DNA of 64,000 bases from Oreohelix idahoensis (taxonomy: Eukaryota > Mollusca > Gastropoda > Stylommatophora > Oreohelicidae). The stretch lies in contig JAMPIV010006383.1 of NCBI GenBank assembly GCA_024509875.1, positions 227,001-291,000 of the forward strand, written 5' to 3'. The notes beneath the pieces were generated by a model. That model made no database searches and was not told the origin of the DNA. It was given only the letters and a program-made list of their open reading frames with translations. Positions 25,072 through 36,516 of this stretch are shown piece by piece (position 1 is the first letter of the stretch; each line of letters opens with the position of its first letter). The translations under genes and the position numbers were made by a program.

Positions 25072-26987
25072 TGTGGTGGATTTGATGTTATGAATTTGTT
25101 GTTAGGTATTAATATGTTAATAAATGAGATTAGCTATGAAGGTCCCTGAATTTACCCAATAGTATTGTGAACTTTTCAGGGTACCTTTCAGCTACCACCT
25201 TTTTTATCTCAATCAAAATGTATTTATATTATTATTATTAAATGACTTCGTGTTGTGTCTAGGGTTATGAATGTAGAGTGTAATGTACAAAAATCAACAA
25301 ACATACAAGCAAATAGTTTATTATTCACAACAGCACACAGTACTACCACAATAACATACAAACGACACTCTAAAAGGCTATCTTATTTAAGACCGTGTTT
25401 GAATTTTGTGTAAATATGATTTTTTTTACAATTTTATTATCCTGATTCTAATTTATTTGGAATCAGGATTGACAATTTAAAAGTGAAATAAAAAAAATCA
25501 ATTACATCAGTCAAATAGCACAATAGATCCTCTGTACATACATAAAATATTATTCTCATAACGTCTGTAGTGTTCTCCTACTTTAAGGAAATACTGGTAG
25601 TACCACTAGGTTGTTGTTTGAAATCATATCCTTTTAGTAATGTTTGTTTCTATTTTGTCACTTGTGGAACTATTAATATTTGTCCCAATTTTATTCACTG
25701 TCACTTTTTATATTTCTTCTTATAAAGTTCTGTAGTTGAGCTTTCAGGTGCCGAACGAGAACTTATCTTTGCAATAGAATATAGGTTGAACCTTTCCTCT
25801 GCTCGCTTGACAATCTGTTCCTTGTTTGATAGGCAATGGCCACTAGCATGGGCTCGCAGTAAACAGGCAGAGTCCTGAATCAATCAGTTTTCAAGCGTTT
25901 GGTACCACATTAACGTCAGTACCCAGGACCTCACAATGTTCAATGAAATACACAAAGACGATGACTGACACAGTTTCGATCTGTTGTGTTGTCCAGGCTG
26001 TCCAGAAATTGTATTTTAAAGCACAGCCTGATCTCATCTATCACTGTTGAAACTTTTCTAGTAATGGCGTCCTCCCTAACGCTTATTCTGACAATATCGA
26101 TTCAGTTGGCCAATCACTTTTAATTTTACAAGGGTAAACAGTCTTTCAAAAAATATCATTCAAACTTTTCTACGTTACTAGGCTATTTATGTTTATTCAA
26201 AGGTCAGCCAATAATATTTCGTCTCACTTCAAATGTCACCCAATCAGATTCACTGTACCATCCTAGCCTATCTGTCACCTACTTTTTTCCCAAAAAATAT
26301 GCGATCCAATCTAAGCAGATATGACTTGACCTGACAGTATCTCTGATCTCTATGTATGGTTTTATCAATAGTTGATTAGTTAAGGGACTATTTATATAAC
26401 TAATAACATATTCTTGGTCAGCAAGTCTTCAGGTACACGAATCTACGATTTTTAAGGGGCTAGGTGATTTGGTTCAAAATTCTATCTTTTTTTCTATGTT
26501 AGTTGTTTATTTTTAAACTACCTCTCGTTCACTCTTTTTCCATGTACTTTCAAGCTAAATACGAGAGCTTAGGTCATTCATAATAAGAGCTTAACATATT
26601 TACATGACCGTAGTGTATACATTTCTAACTTTTTCATCGTATTGGGGAAACCCCTAAGGCAAGGCTTGCCCCTGTGCTAGTGTTGGCTTTTAGTTTGAAA
26701 TCAATGCGAAACGAATTGGCATTTCATCTATCCTTGCCCCTCCTCGTTCCACAATGCATTTTAGGCAAATATTTTCTTAGAACTAGGAAAAGTGGGTGTT
26801 TATGTCAAGGACGAATTTGAAAATTTTGGGTGCCGTTTTGTTCGGCTATTCGTTAGCAAATAATAATCTGAAGGCGTAGGCGACACCAACCGTTCTATCA
26901 GAAAATTCTTTTGTACTTTCTTATCTTTGCCTTTATGCCCGATACTGTTATATATTAATTTAGATATTGTATTTAGAAATCACTACA
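25072..26987 (-). repeat. element B, 3' LTR
   Basis: 1916 bp, ends TG..CA. It is repeated at 31685-32988 plus 42391-43004. It contains a short inverted pair CCTGATTCTAATTTA / AATCAGGATTG near 25440-25472, which could act in 3' end formation. Confidence 0.94.
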
Positions 26988-27002
26988 CATCTCCCCACTT
27001 TA
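26988..27002 (-). promoter_or_regulatory. element B polypurine tract
   Basis: On the minus strand TAAAGTGGGGAGATG directly precedes the 3' LTR, the expected place and composition for the plus-strand primer. Confidence 0.8.
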
Positions 27003-27059
27003 GAACAGACGATCATATGTCAGTTCCTACTTCTAAATACACATAGATGAATTTACTAT

Positions 27060-28955
27060 CTATGCCTGGTGACTACTCTGATGTTCGTCGTACGGATGTC
27101 TGCTTAAAAAATCAGCTCCCACATTAGTTTTTCCGGGAATGTACTCTATGGTAAACTGGAATGGCTGTAAGAGCAAAGACAAGCGTAATAATCTAGCATT
27201 TTCATGCCTTGCTTGTGACAGACACACGAGTGGTTTATGTTCTGTCTGGATCTTAAATGATTTTCCATAAAGATAAATCTGGAACTTTTTTATAGCCCAT
27301 ATAACTGCCAGACATTCTTTTTCACATGTTGAATATTTTTGTTCTGCTGTGTTCAACTTACGGCTAGCATAAGCTACTGGGGTTAATTCCCCATCAAGTG
27401 AATTTGACCGTTGTAATAGAGCTGCACCCAAACCGATATTACTAGCATCCGTTCTCACTATGAATTCTTGACTCAAGTCAGGTAATTTCAAAATAGGCCT
27501 GCTTGTGAGCTTTTCTTTCAATTCTTGGTATGCTAATTCACACTGCGCTGTCCAAATAATTCTATCAGGATTTCCTTTGCGCGTTAAATCAGTCAATGGA
27601 GCACATATGGAGTTAAAGTTTTTAATATATTTTTGGTAGAAACCACATAATGAGACAAAAGATCTCACATCTTTTTTTGTTTGTGGACTTGGTGCCTTTT
27701 TAAACTTCTCCAGGTTCTTGGAGTCAGGGGTCATGTTTCCCTGATGTACTGTGTGTCCCAAGAATTCTAGCTCTTTGCATCCAACACAGCATTTCGTCGG
27801 TCTAGCTGTCAAATTGGTCTCTCTCAGTCGATCAAACAACATATTCAGAGAGTTAATGTGTTCCTCAAATGTTTCTGTTGCTATGAGAATATCATCCATG
27901 AAGTTGGTGATGCATGGATTCTTCAGGGGATCCAGTAACTTTCTCATCATCCTCGAAAACACACTCGGTGCATTTTTCAGCCCAAATGGCAACATATTAA
28001 ATTCATAATGTCCTTCCGAGGTGCTAAAGGCTAAATAAGGTTTGACTTCCGGCTTTACTGGAATCTGATAGTAGCCTTTACTCAGATCCACTTTAGAGAA
28101 ATATTTAGCTCTATTCAGCCTGGCAAACAGCTGATTTGTATCAGGTAATGGATCCACCTGACCTTCTGTGACAGCATTCAGTTTCCTTTAATCTATACAC
28201 GGCCGGTGTTCTCCAGAGGGTTTTCTTAACAGAACCACACTGGAGCTGTAGGGAGATTCACTGTGAGAGATAATCCCTTCTCTCAACAGATAATCTATCT
28301 CCTCCCTTAAAGCTTTTTCCTTAGCGAACGAAATCGAATAGGCTTTCTTACAGATTGGTGTTGGGTCTATGAGTTTCATATCATACTCCAATAAATTTGT
28401 ATGCCCCGGACGGTCCATTAACACATCTGTATGATTATTCAGAACCTGTTGAACCCTCTCCCTCTGATTTTCCGTTAAGTGTGTGCTGATTTTTACCTGT
28501 GCAGCGGTTTCACAGGGATGTAAAGGATATTCATGAGAAGTGAGTGGTTCCTTTTTCATCTCCATTGCAACAGACAAGGTCAGTAGGTGTGTCTCTTCCT
28601 GGTTTTCTCTGTCCAGATATTTCTTCAGGAGATTCACATGATAGATTTTCTCTTTCCCTTTCTTATCTATCTTATAATTTGTTCTAGACACCTTCTCTAG
28701 AATTGTATATGGACCTTGCCATCCAATTTGCAATTTATTCTGGCTGCCGGGCAGTAGAAGGAGCACCTTCTCTCCCACAGCTAATTCTCGATCCTTCGCT
28801 TTCTTATTGTAATAGGCAGCATGCTTTTTCCTGGCTTGTCTTAAATTTTCCTTGGCAAGTTTCCAGCCAGTTTTAAGACGAGTGATCAGCTCGTTTACAT
28901 ATTGATATGATGAGGTAAAATTTTCTTCTGCCTTTTCATCGGTCCATGTCCTTAA
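27060..28955 (-). pseudogene. pol: element B: integrase C-terminal domain joined to RT and RNase H
   Basis: Minus strand, two frames separated only by a TAA at 28188-28190, where the RT motif C-I-D-x-R-K-L-N expects a tyrosine. The first frame begins with the end of integrase: TDEKAEE, then basic residues, then GWQGPYTILEKVSRTNYKI, a GPY/F module. It runs straight into the RT N-terminus (EEIDYLLREGIISHSESPYS, then SSVVLLRKPSGEHRPCID). The second frame has KVDLSKGYYQIPV, FGLKNAPSVFSRMM, the catalytic NFMDDILIAT (FMDD in place of the common YVDD), LGHTV, then RNase H with RTDASNIGLGAAL, YSTCEKECLAVIWAI, HKPL and GADFLSRHP. The 3' LTR follows. Integrase lies upstream of RT, opposite to typical Ty3/gypsy elements and as described for the Gmr1 group. 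Confidence 0.93.
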
Positions 28956-28984
28956 CAAGGCTACATATGGACTTTTAAATTTGT

Positions 28985-29455
28985 TGACCTATTTTTCCAT
29001 GCACCGGTATGGTCTCTTCCATTGGAAGCCTTATAGTGAGGATTTTTCTTCCTAGAATCATCATTCACAAATCGACCACTACCAATTTTTTTTTTTTTGG
29101 GGGGGGGGGAAGGGGGGGTTTCTCCCCACTTTAAATTCCTTGTGAGAGATCTTCTCTCTCTTTTATTTTCACCCAGTTCACATGATTCCGACCGAGGGAT
29201 TGTCGGTTTATCCTGGGGTAAAACATTTCTTTGTACTCGTTGCATTGTGGCCATTGTAAAACATCCAAGTGAAGACTGTCGGTGAAAAGGGGGCTCCCAT
29301 TCCACTTTGTCTACATTATTAATTTTATTTTTCTTTCCATTTTCAGGCCTAACCTTGCCCCGTGGCGTGTCTAGGTCCTGATCAATTTTCGCACTTGTGG
29401 GTGTTCCCTCATGTAATATGTCACATGCTTCCACAAAATTCTCAATGTCAATCAT
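28985..29455 (-). pseudogene. element B: integrase zinc-binding remnant and foreign filler
   Basis: The minus frame opens with NYYWPEEMIDIENFVEACDI, equivalent to the end of the integrase HHCC zinc domain (YWPGV..DI..YVKSCAQC in element A). After that, for about 440 bp, I find no trace of the D,D35E core. The stretch is K/R/E-rich and includes a homopolymer block of nine C then nine A on this strand (29090-29120). Element A has about 560 bp of catalytic core here. The core in B has been lost and replaced, so B cannot make a working integrase. Confidence 0.75.
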
Positions 29456-30087
29456 TTCCTCGGGCCAATAATAATTTTGAGCAATCTTTTGGATGATGGT
29501 ACGTATTTTCTCATGGTCCCCATCTTTCCCAACACTTTAGTCCTATATGAATTGGGAAGGACCAGCTGTCCGTGACCATTGGATCCATTTCCAGCCTTCC
29601 TATATATCAATTTGTTCTTCATATAGAAATCTCCCTTGCCTGGAGGTGTATGACATTTGGGCAATTTCTTAAAACAAGGCTTGATGGTCTTATCCTCCGC
29701 CTGTGCCTTCCTCATCTCATCTGGATGGGTATTTATCGGATTATCCTCCTCCTTTTTAGACTGTGATCTAGTCTGCACTGTTGCCATGGTCACAGGTCTC
29801 TTGGGATTCCCCAAGAAGACATATCTACACCCCAATATCAGAGGGTAGATTGGTTCATTTATCACTGCTGCTTTTATGATTCCTTCCACATATCGCGTTT
29901 TCACATTTATCCTGGCGACGGGAAGTGTCATGGTCGCTACGTCCTTGGTTGCAGTTTGAATCTCCACTGTTTCTGTGGTGTATTGATCTGCCTGCACCAG
30001 GTGAGAACTCACAACTGAATCATAATCTAATCCAGTATCATACAAACACCTTATGGTGACACCATTGCATGTTACATCTTCACACAC
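29452..30087 (-). pseudogene. element B: aspartic protease and linker to integrase
   Basis: The minus frame has VTIRCLYDTGLDYDSVVSS, a retropepsin-type catalytic DTG, then AAVINEPIYPLILGCRYVFLG (compare AAVMDDPIYPVILGGRYVCIG in element A), and a linker QTRSQSKKEED..FKKLPK. The frame is lost at the start of the integrase zinc domain, after QLVLPNSYRTKVLGKMG; the remaining zinc-domain text resumes in another frame. The start overlaps the end of Gag in a different frame, which may be a natural frameshift site or a mutation. Confidence 0.85.
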
Positions 30088-31384
30088 TGGGGGTGGTAAG
30101 GTTCCTGTTGTTCAGTAGGGTTGACCTTTTCTCCCTTTCTCCCCCTTTTCATTGCAGCGAAAGTAGGAGTTTTCCTTCTACAATTTTCAGTATTATGGTT
30201 GTCCATCCGACAATTTTTACAATACTTCTTTCCTTGGTTAAAAGGTTTTCTTTCATCATTTTTCCTTTCATTGAATTGTGAGGTTTTATGTTTATAGTCA
30301 TTGCGTGGCCTATCAAAATATTGCTTACCTTTGTTCTGGTCTCTATGGTCAAACTTATTAAAGTTTTGAGGTGCCTTAAAATTGTCTACCTGTTTCTTTT
30401 TATTACCAACTACCTCTGATTGGGCTGCCTGATACCTTTCAGCGACATTGAGTAACTCACCCAGCCTCTCTGCACCTTGTTCCATGAGAAACTTTCTCAG
30501 GTCTGGAGCCATGGACTCTCTTAGCTGCTCAATAAGGATCATCTCCTTAAGATCTTGGGTTTTCCTTAGAGCAGTCCATTTCTCCAAGTAGGTCTCTAAC
30601 CGTGCAGAGAACTGGTGATAAGTCTCACCCGACAGTAGTTTGGCATTCCTAAATTTTTTCTATAAAATTCTCCGTTCTTTTCGTATCTTAATAAAAGAGC
30701 CTGCTTTAGCATGTCATAATTGTCTTGGTCATCTCTGCTCATCTTGGCAAAAACTTCATAAGCCGTTCATCTAAGCCCTTGTGATAACTTTAGGCTCCAC
30801 CTCTCTCTCTCTAACCCATATGTAGTAGCTAAAAGTTCAAATCTACTTAAGTACCCTTTGATGTCATCTTCTTCCTCAACAAAATGATCTACATGAAAAC
30901 CCATAGCTGATGTTGAGGCTCCCTGACTGGCAGTAGCATCTGAGGTAAAGGGGCTGGCACCATTTTCAGGAGCATGGCCTTGAATCGCCAACTCTCTTAG
31001 TCGTAACTCATGCTCCCTTTGCAATCTCTTCTCCTCCTTTTCTGCTTCCCTTTCAGCAGCCTGTCTTCTTTCCTCTGCTTCCCTTTCAGCAGCCTGTCTC
31101 TTTTCCTCTGTCTCCAACTTCTTCTCTTCATATTGGAGCCTTTTTATCTCTGCCTCCCTATCTGCCTCCAATGCCCTAGCCTCCTTGTCAGCCTCAATCT
31201 GCAGCCTCTTAATTTCTTTGTCAGCCTCAATTTGTAACCTCTTCTCTTCAGCTATCTTCCTATCCTCCCTTTCAATATACTTGTCGCATTCTGAAGTTAC
31301 ATATTGGATCAAAGCTTGACTCTCCATGTTCATTTCTTTCGCAGTCTGCACAGCAGCAGATCGAAACTTTGCCAGATCAGCCAT
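30072..31384 (-). pseudogene. gag: element B: Gag with coiled coil and CCHC zinc knuckle
   Basis: From the ATG at 31384 the product starts with about 130 residues of charged coiled coil (repeats of EAERRQAAEREAE and RLQIEADKE type), then a capsid-like region (LERERWSLKLSQGL..TAYEVFAKM, EQGAERLGELLNVAERYQ), then a zinc knuckle CKNCRMDNHNTENC (C-x2-C-x4-H-x4-C). A TGA ends the first frame at 30767-30769 and a frameshift follows near 30665 before the second frame ending at 30072. Gag would package the RNA and build the particle. The same layout is seen in element A, except that A has no knuckle. Confidence 0.88.
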
Positions 31385-31662
31385 TTGTACTATGCAACCT
31401 TTAAAATTTCTAACTATACAAATCTCTAATTATGGCTAATAATTTCTAATGATAACCAAGAACAACCACAGGCACTGATAGCTCAACTACTATTCAATTT
31501 ATCCAAAAGGAATGCTTTTAGTTTTATACTCTCTGAGATTCCTAATATACTTGATAATATTTTAAGAATTTAAAATCCCAGAATCAACTACCCAAAATAT
31601 AGCTAGTGTTATAAGAAATTCAATCCCCAGGAGCGAGAAACCAATATAGGTAATAGGTTAAA

Positions 31663-31679
31663 ATCCCGGACGAGCCCCA
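31663..31679 (-). promoter_or_regulatory. element B primer binding site, tRNA-Pro-like
   Basis: On the minus strand TGGGGCTCGTCCGGGAT lies five bases inside the 5' LTR. It matches the complement of the 3' end of animal tRNA-Pro except that one G of the usual GGGGG run is missing. The five-base gap from the LTR end is longer than the usual 0-3. Confidence 0.65.
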
Positions 31680-31684
31680 ATATA

Positions 31685-32988
31685 TGTGGTGGATTTGATG
31701 TTATGAATTTGTTGTTAGGTATTAATATGTTAATAAATGAGATTAGCTATGAAGGTCCCTGAATTTACCCAATAGTATTGTGAACTTTTCAGGGTATCTT
31801 TCAGCTACCACCTTTTTTATCTCAATCAAAATGTATTTATATTATTATTATTAAATGACTTCGTGTTGTGTTTAGGGTTATGAATGTAGAGTGTAATGTA
31901 CAAAAATCAACAAACATACAAGCAAATAGTTTATTATTCACAACAGCACAAGTACTACCACAATAACATACAAACAACACTCTAAAAGGCTATCTTATTT
32001 AAGACCGTGTTTGAATTTTGTGTAAATATGATTTTTTTTACAATTTTATTATCCTGATTCTAATTTATTTAGAATCAGGATTGACAATTTAAAAGTGAAA
32101 TCAAAATAATTACATCAGTCAAATAGCACAATAGATCCTCTGTACATACATAAAATATTATTCTCATATACGGCTGTAGTGTTCTACTACTTTAAGGAAA
32201 TACTGGTAGTACCACTAGGTTGTTGTTTGAAATCATATCCTTTTAGTAATGTTTGTTTCTATTTTGTCACTTGTGGAACTATTAATATTTGTTCCAATTT
32301 TATTCACTGTCACTTTTTATATTTCTTCTTATAAAGTTCTGTAGTTGAGCTTTCAGGTGCCGAACGAGAACTTATCTTTGCAGTAGAATATAGGTTGAAC
32401 CTTTCCTTTGCTCGCTTGACAATCTGTTCCTTGTTTGATAGGCAATGGCCACTAGCATGGGCTCGCAGTAAACAGGCAGAGTCCTGAATCAATCAGTTTT
32501 CAAGCGTTTGGTACCACATTAACGTCAGTACCCAGGACCTCACAATGTTCAATGAAATACACAGAGACGATGACTGACACAGTTTCGATCTGTTGTGTTG
32601 TCCAGGCTGTCCAGAAATTGTATTTTAAAGCACAGCCTGATCTCATCTATCACTGTTGAAACTTTTCTAGTAATGGCGTCCCCCCTAACGCTTATTCTGG
32701 CGATATCGATTCAGTTGGCCAATCACTTTAAATTTTACAAGGGTAAACAGTCTTTCAAAAAATATCATTCAAACTTTTCTACGTTACTAGGCTATTTATG
32801 TTTATTCAAAGGTCAGCCAATAATATTTCGTCTCACTTCAAATGTCACCCAATCAGATTCACTGTACCATCCTAGCCTATCTGTCAGCTACTTTTTTCCC
32901 AAAAAATATGCGATCCAATCTAAGCAGATATGACTTGACCTTACAGTATCTCTGATCTCTATGAATGGTTTTATCAATAGTTGAATAG
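31685..32988 (-). repeat. element B, 5' LTR, part 1
   Basis: It matches 25072-26375 of the other LTR. Interrupted at 32988/32989 by element A. Confidence 0.94.
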
Positions 32989-34555
32989 TGTCACGTAGGG
33001 TTTATATTCATTTAATTTCCTACATCTTCTTCCTATTCTTTCACCCGAATTCTCTCTTTTATTATCTCTGTATTTCCTTTTTCCTGTATATTTTTCATCC
33101 ATTCGTTTTGATATTATTATTTTCATATAATTCGCAAACTTTACCTGTTTTCCTTTCTCTAAAACTGAGAATCGCGCTAGGACGATATTACGTAGATGTC
33201 AGGGCTGCAGGGCGTCAGAAGGCGTGATAAGTCGGTTCGCTGAACATAGGACGTAGCAAATCGTCTACATTCTCACCGAGCGCGCGAGCTTCTTCTCGGC
33301 ATAAGTCCCGGTGAGGTGTGATACTTTACATCTGCACCGGTCAGTATCCAGACATTTGTCTGGAAAATCCCAAACTGACACGGCGCTCACGGTGGGCCAT
33401 GGTCAGCTGTAGTGTGAAAACTGCCCTGCATTGGAGTCAGGCTGTCTGGGATTTGAAACTGACACGCGTACATCGTGGTCAGTAGGTGACAGTTACGACA
33501 CGCGTTAAGCGGACGTAAATGTTGGGAGTAGGGGAGATAATTTCGCTTGGCGAAATAAGTTGGGGCCCTTTGTCTGATTTTTAGATATTGGCCAAGTTTG
33601 AAACTTTAATTTCATTCTCGCTCATAGACTCACAGTAGATAGGTTGCTCGTAAACAGAATAGCTGTTAGCGAAGATCTCAGTTTGTTTCGGCAATTTGTC
33701 GAACTTCTAGACTTCCAGAAATATTTTCAGCAATCTTATTCTTAAGTTGTGCGACTACCTGTAATTCTGTGGTTGAGGTAATTAATATGATAGATATATA
33801 GATTTTGTGAGTGTTAAAGTGTTAAATCGCTTAATTCATTTTAATCTATTTCTTTAGCGCAGAAGAGAAATAAAGTGGTAGGCTATTATATTTTCTAGGG
33901 AAGCATTCAGTGGAAAGCAGAATAAATTAAAATTTCTAGCTTATAACGGCAATTGTAGCTATTTATGAATTTAATTTAACCGCTAATACTCAGTCGAGTG
34001 TATTTTTCTAAACTAACGTATCAACTCTAGAATCGAGCCTCATGAATGGTGACGGAATACGCACGTGTTCCTAATTCATGAGAATTGCTGATTTTTAAAT
34101 ATAACTTACGTCACGGGAAGTTTAAATGATAAGCAAAGCTCTCTGCTTGCAAGTTTAAATGTAAGTTATAACCAGTACAGATTCTGTTTATTATATTATA
34201 TGTGTTATTTTTCCTCCACACAGTGAAAGTTTTGGGGTGACCCTAACTTTACCAGCACCTAGTAGTAGTTTCCATACTTGTGAAGAAATAGACAGTCCTT
34301 ATTTTGAACCACATGGGTTTCTTAAGTACCACTGGTCTAAACAGTGCATATGCAACTCGAGTTAGCCAGAAATACTATATCCCAATAACGGGTTTTCAAA
34401 GACTGTAATGATAAATACTGGACCTTGGAGCCAGATCTTAATTTCTTCTAGAAACTCTACGTAATTTTTCTGCCTGGTGGCGCGAAATACTTCTACGTAA
34501 TTTTTCTGCCTGGTATAATATATATATATATTATATAGTATATATAACTAACATT

Positions 34556-34609
<54 letters not shown>

Positions 34610-35706
34610 TTGTGGACAAATCTGTGGTGTGACTAAAGTGAATCCTATACTGAGGGAAGGCACCGACCTGACATTCATCATTTCTAGAAACCAACGCTAT
34701 TGACACTGTGCTCTGCTAACTCCCGCGCCTGGAATAATTGTTAGGTGACTTAATCAGACATTTGAACAAATTTGCACACCCAAGTAGTCGTTCCCGGAGA
34801 CTCCGAGTTAAATACGTCTTTTGGAACTGGGGACTTCTTGGCAGAAGACTGCATTTTTTTGAGTCTGTGTGAAAATCTAAAATCAGTGTGTTCCAAGAGG
34901 CAGCGAGCAAAGTCGTGAGTACAAGTATGAGAGGCCATGGCGGAATGAATGAGTGTACGCTGGTTTGAGTGATATTTTCACTATTATATCTTTGACACCC
35001 TGTTGCTGTCCTATTTTTTTTTCTAAATCTGCATAATTTGTTGCTAAGGCTAGAGTTCTTGTGTTTTTGTCTTAGGTTAAATCAGATTTTTTTTTTCAAA
35101 CTCTGTGCATATAATTACGAGATAAAACAAAGAAAACTCTTAGACTCAAACCCTATGTATCTGTGACTCGGGCGCCATCATCTGTTCTCTTAACGGGGCC
35201 GGGCTAAACCTAGAGTTAACACTATAACGAGGCTATCATCCTTGCAACATTTCCTTGAATTTTTATGACTATGTGTATATGTATTTTCCTTGATGTACTT
35301 TCTTTGATGTTGTGAGCCGATTTTTCCTGATATTAAAATCGCTCTTGAACTTAATAATAGTGTTTGGTCAGCTCGTTCTAGATAATATATATCATTGTTA
35401 TAGTTTTCCCACGTCTGTGTGTTTACCTGTCGTCACGTGTATGTGCGTGCCTGTGAGTGATAGAAATATACGTAATATGTATATTGGTGTAGTCTGTCTG
35501 ACGCTGTAACAACTGTTGTAGAAGATAGGTGAGAGAGAGAAGAATTCTTTTCGCTTTCAGAGACAGCCACTATATCAAAATCTATCATCTCACGTGTGTG
35601 GAAATTCTATTACCTTTCACTAACTCTCACTGAGTCTATCACCTATTCAAACCTATTCAGAAGGGACCAAACCCAGTCTTAATTCTCCTATCGAAAATCT
35701 ACAACA
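32989..35706 (+). repeat. element A, 5' LTR
   Basis: 2718 bp, unusually long for this class. Differs from the 3' LTR mainly by a TA microsatellite about 90 bp long (34516-34608) and by a local duplication of CTACGTAATTTTTCTGCCTG (34459 and 34491). Short frames inside it appear in both LTRs and show no domain. Confidence 0.95.
34516..34608. repeat. TA microsatellite inside element A 5' LTR
   Basis: TA run broken by AGTATATATAACTAACATTTAT. In the 3' LTR the same place has only about 20 bp of TA. Confidence 0.93.
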
Positions 35707-35708
35707 AA

Positions 35709-35726
35709 TGGTCGCTCGTTACCGGG
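35709..35726 (+). promoter_or_regulatory. element A primer binding site, tRNA not identified
   Basis: TGGTCGCTCGTTACCGGG starts two bases after the LTR. It begins TGG, complementary to a tRNA CCA end, and continues into GAATTGAAC, which looks like the complement of a T-arm. I cannot name the tRNA from memory. Confidence 0.65.
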
Positions 35727-36516
35727 AATTGAACCCAAAATCCTAAGGCGATACGACAAATGGGTTCTCGTCCGTAGGATTTTTGAACTTAGAATAGGAA
35801 GACGAGTACGACAAATGTGGACTCGTCTATCTGGATTTTGAACTTAAGATTCTGTATTCTGATATAGAGTAAGAGTGCGATGTCTTGTGACTGTGTATCT
35901 TTTAAAAAAAAAAAATTACCCCCTAGACTAGCGATCTGTTTACGGGCGTGCTGACCACACAAAAAAATAAGTTTTTTTTTTCCACAGCATCTTTGAATAA
36001 TATACATTTTGGTTACAGGTTGATTTTGTCGGGATATATGTTAACTGCTGATTGTAATACTAAATGCTGGTAAAGTGGTGAGTGTATAACATTCACTGGG
36101 TACTGAGGCAGAACGGCGTTTGAACTAAGTTAAGGAGTGTGTTTCGGACTTTTTGTAGAGATTAATTCCCTCCCTTACCCGATCTGACTTCAGGGGCGAG
36201 CTTATAGTGGATTTTTAAAAAATTAAGGGATTATTTTTCTCTTTAATTTTTGCAATATTCTTTTGCTTTTCCACTGTAGCAACTTATTTTTCAGTGTAAT
36301 CTTAACTACCATTTATTTGGCGTAGTCGTGTTTTGCATTGAGTGCTTTATTGCCGATTAATAGCAGCGATAGTTAGATTTCATTTTGGAGGAGGTATCCC
36401 AGGGTTAAATATATCATCTTTTGATTTTTTTGGTAAATTTTTTCTCGTAAGTGGTAGGAACCAGGTTATTCTTTTTCCTATTTTCTTTCTCTAACAGTCT
36501 CAGTCACTGACATAAT
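35727..36516 (+). other. element A leader between primer site and Gag
   Basis: Untranslated leader of about 790 bp with several stops and a G-rich block AGGAGGTATCCCAGGG; it would hold the packaging signal. Confidence 0.5.

Noticed and set aside
31010..31237. Leucine/phenylalanine-rich plus frame
   Set aside because: Antisense shadow of the coiled coil in Gag of element B.
34716..34938. Small minus-strand frames repeated at 41402-41624
   Set aside because: Occur twice because they lie in the two LTRs of element A; no domain and probably no function.
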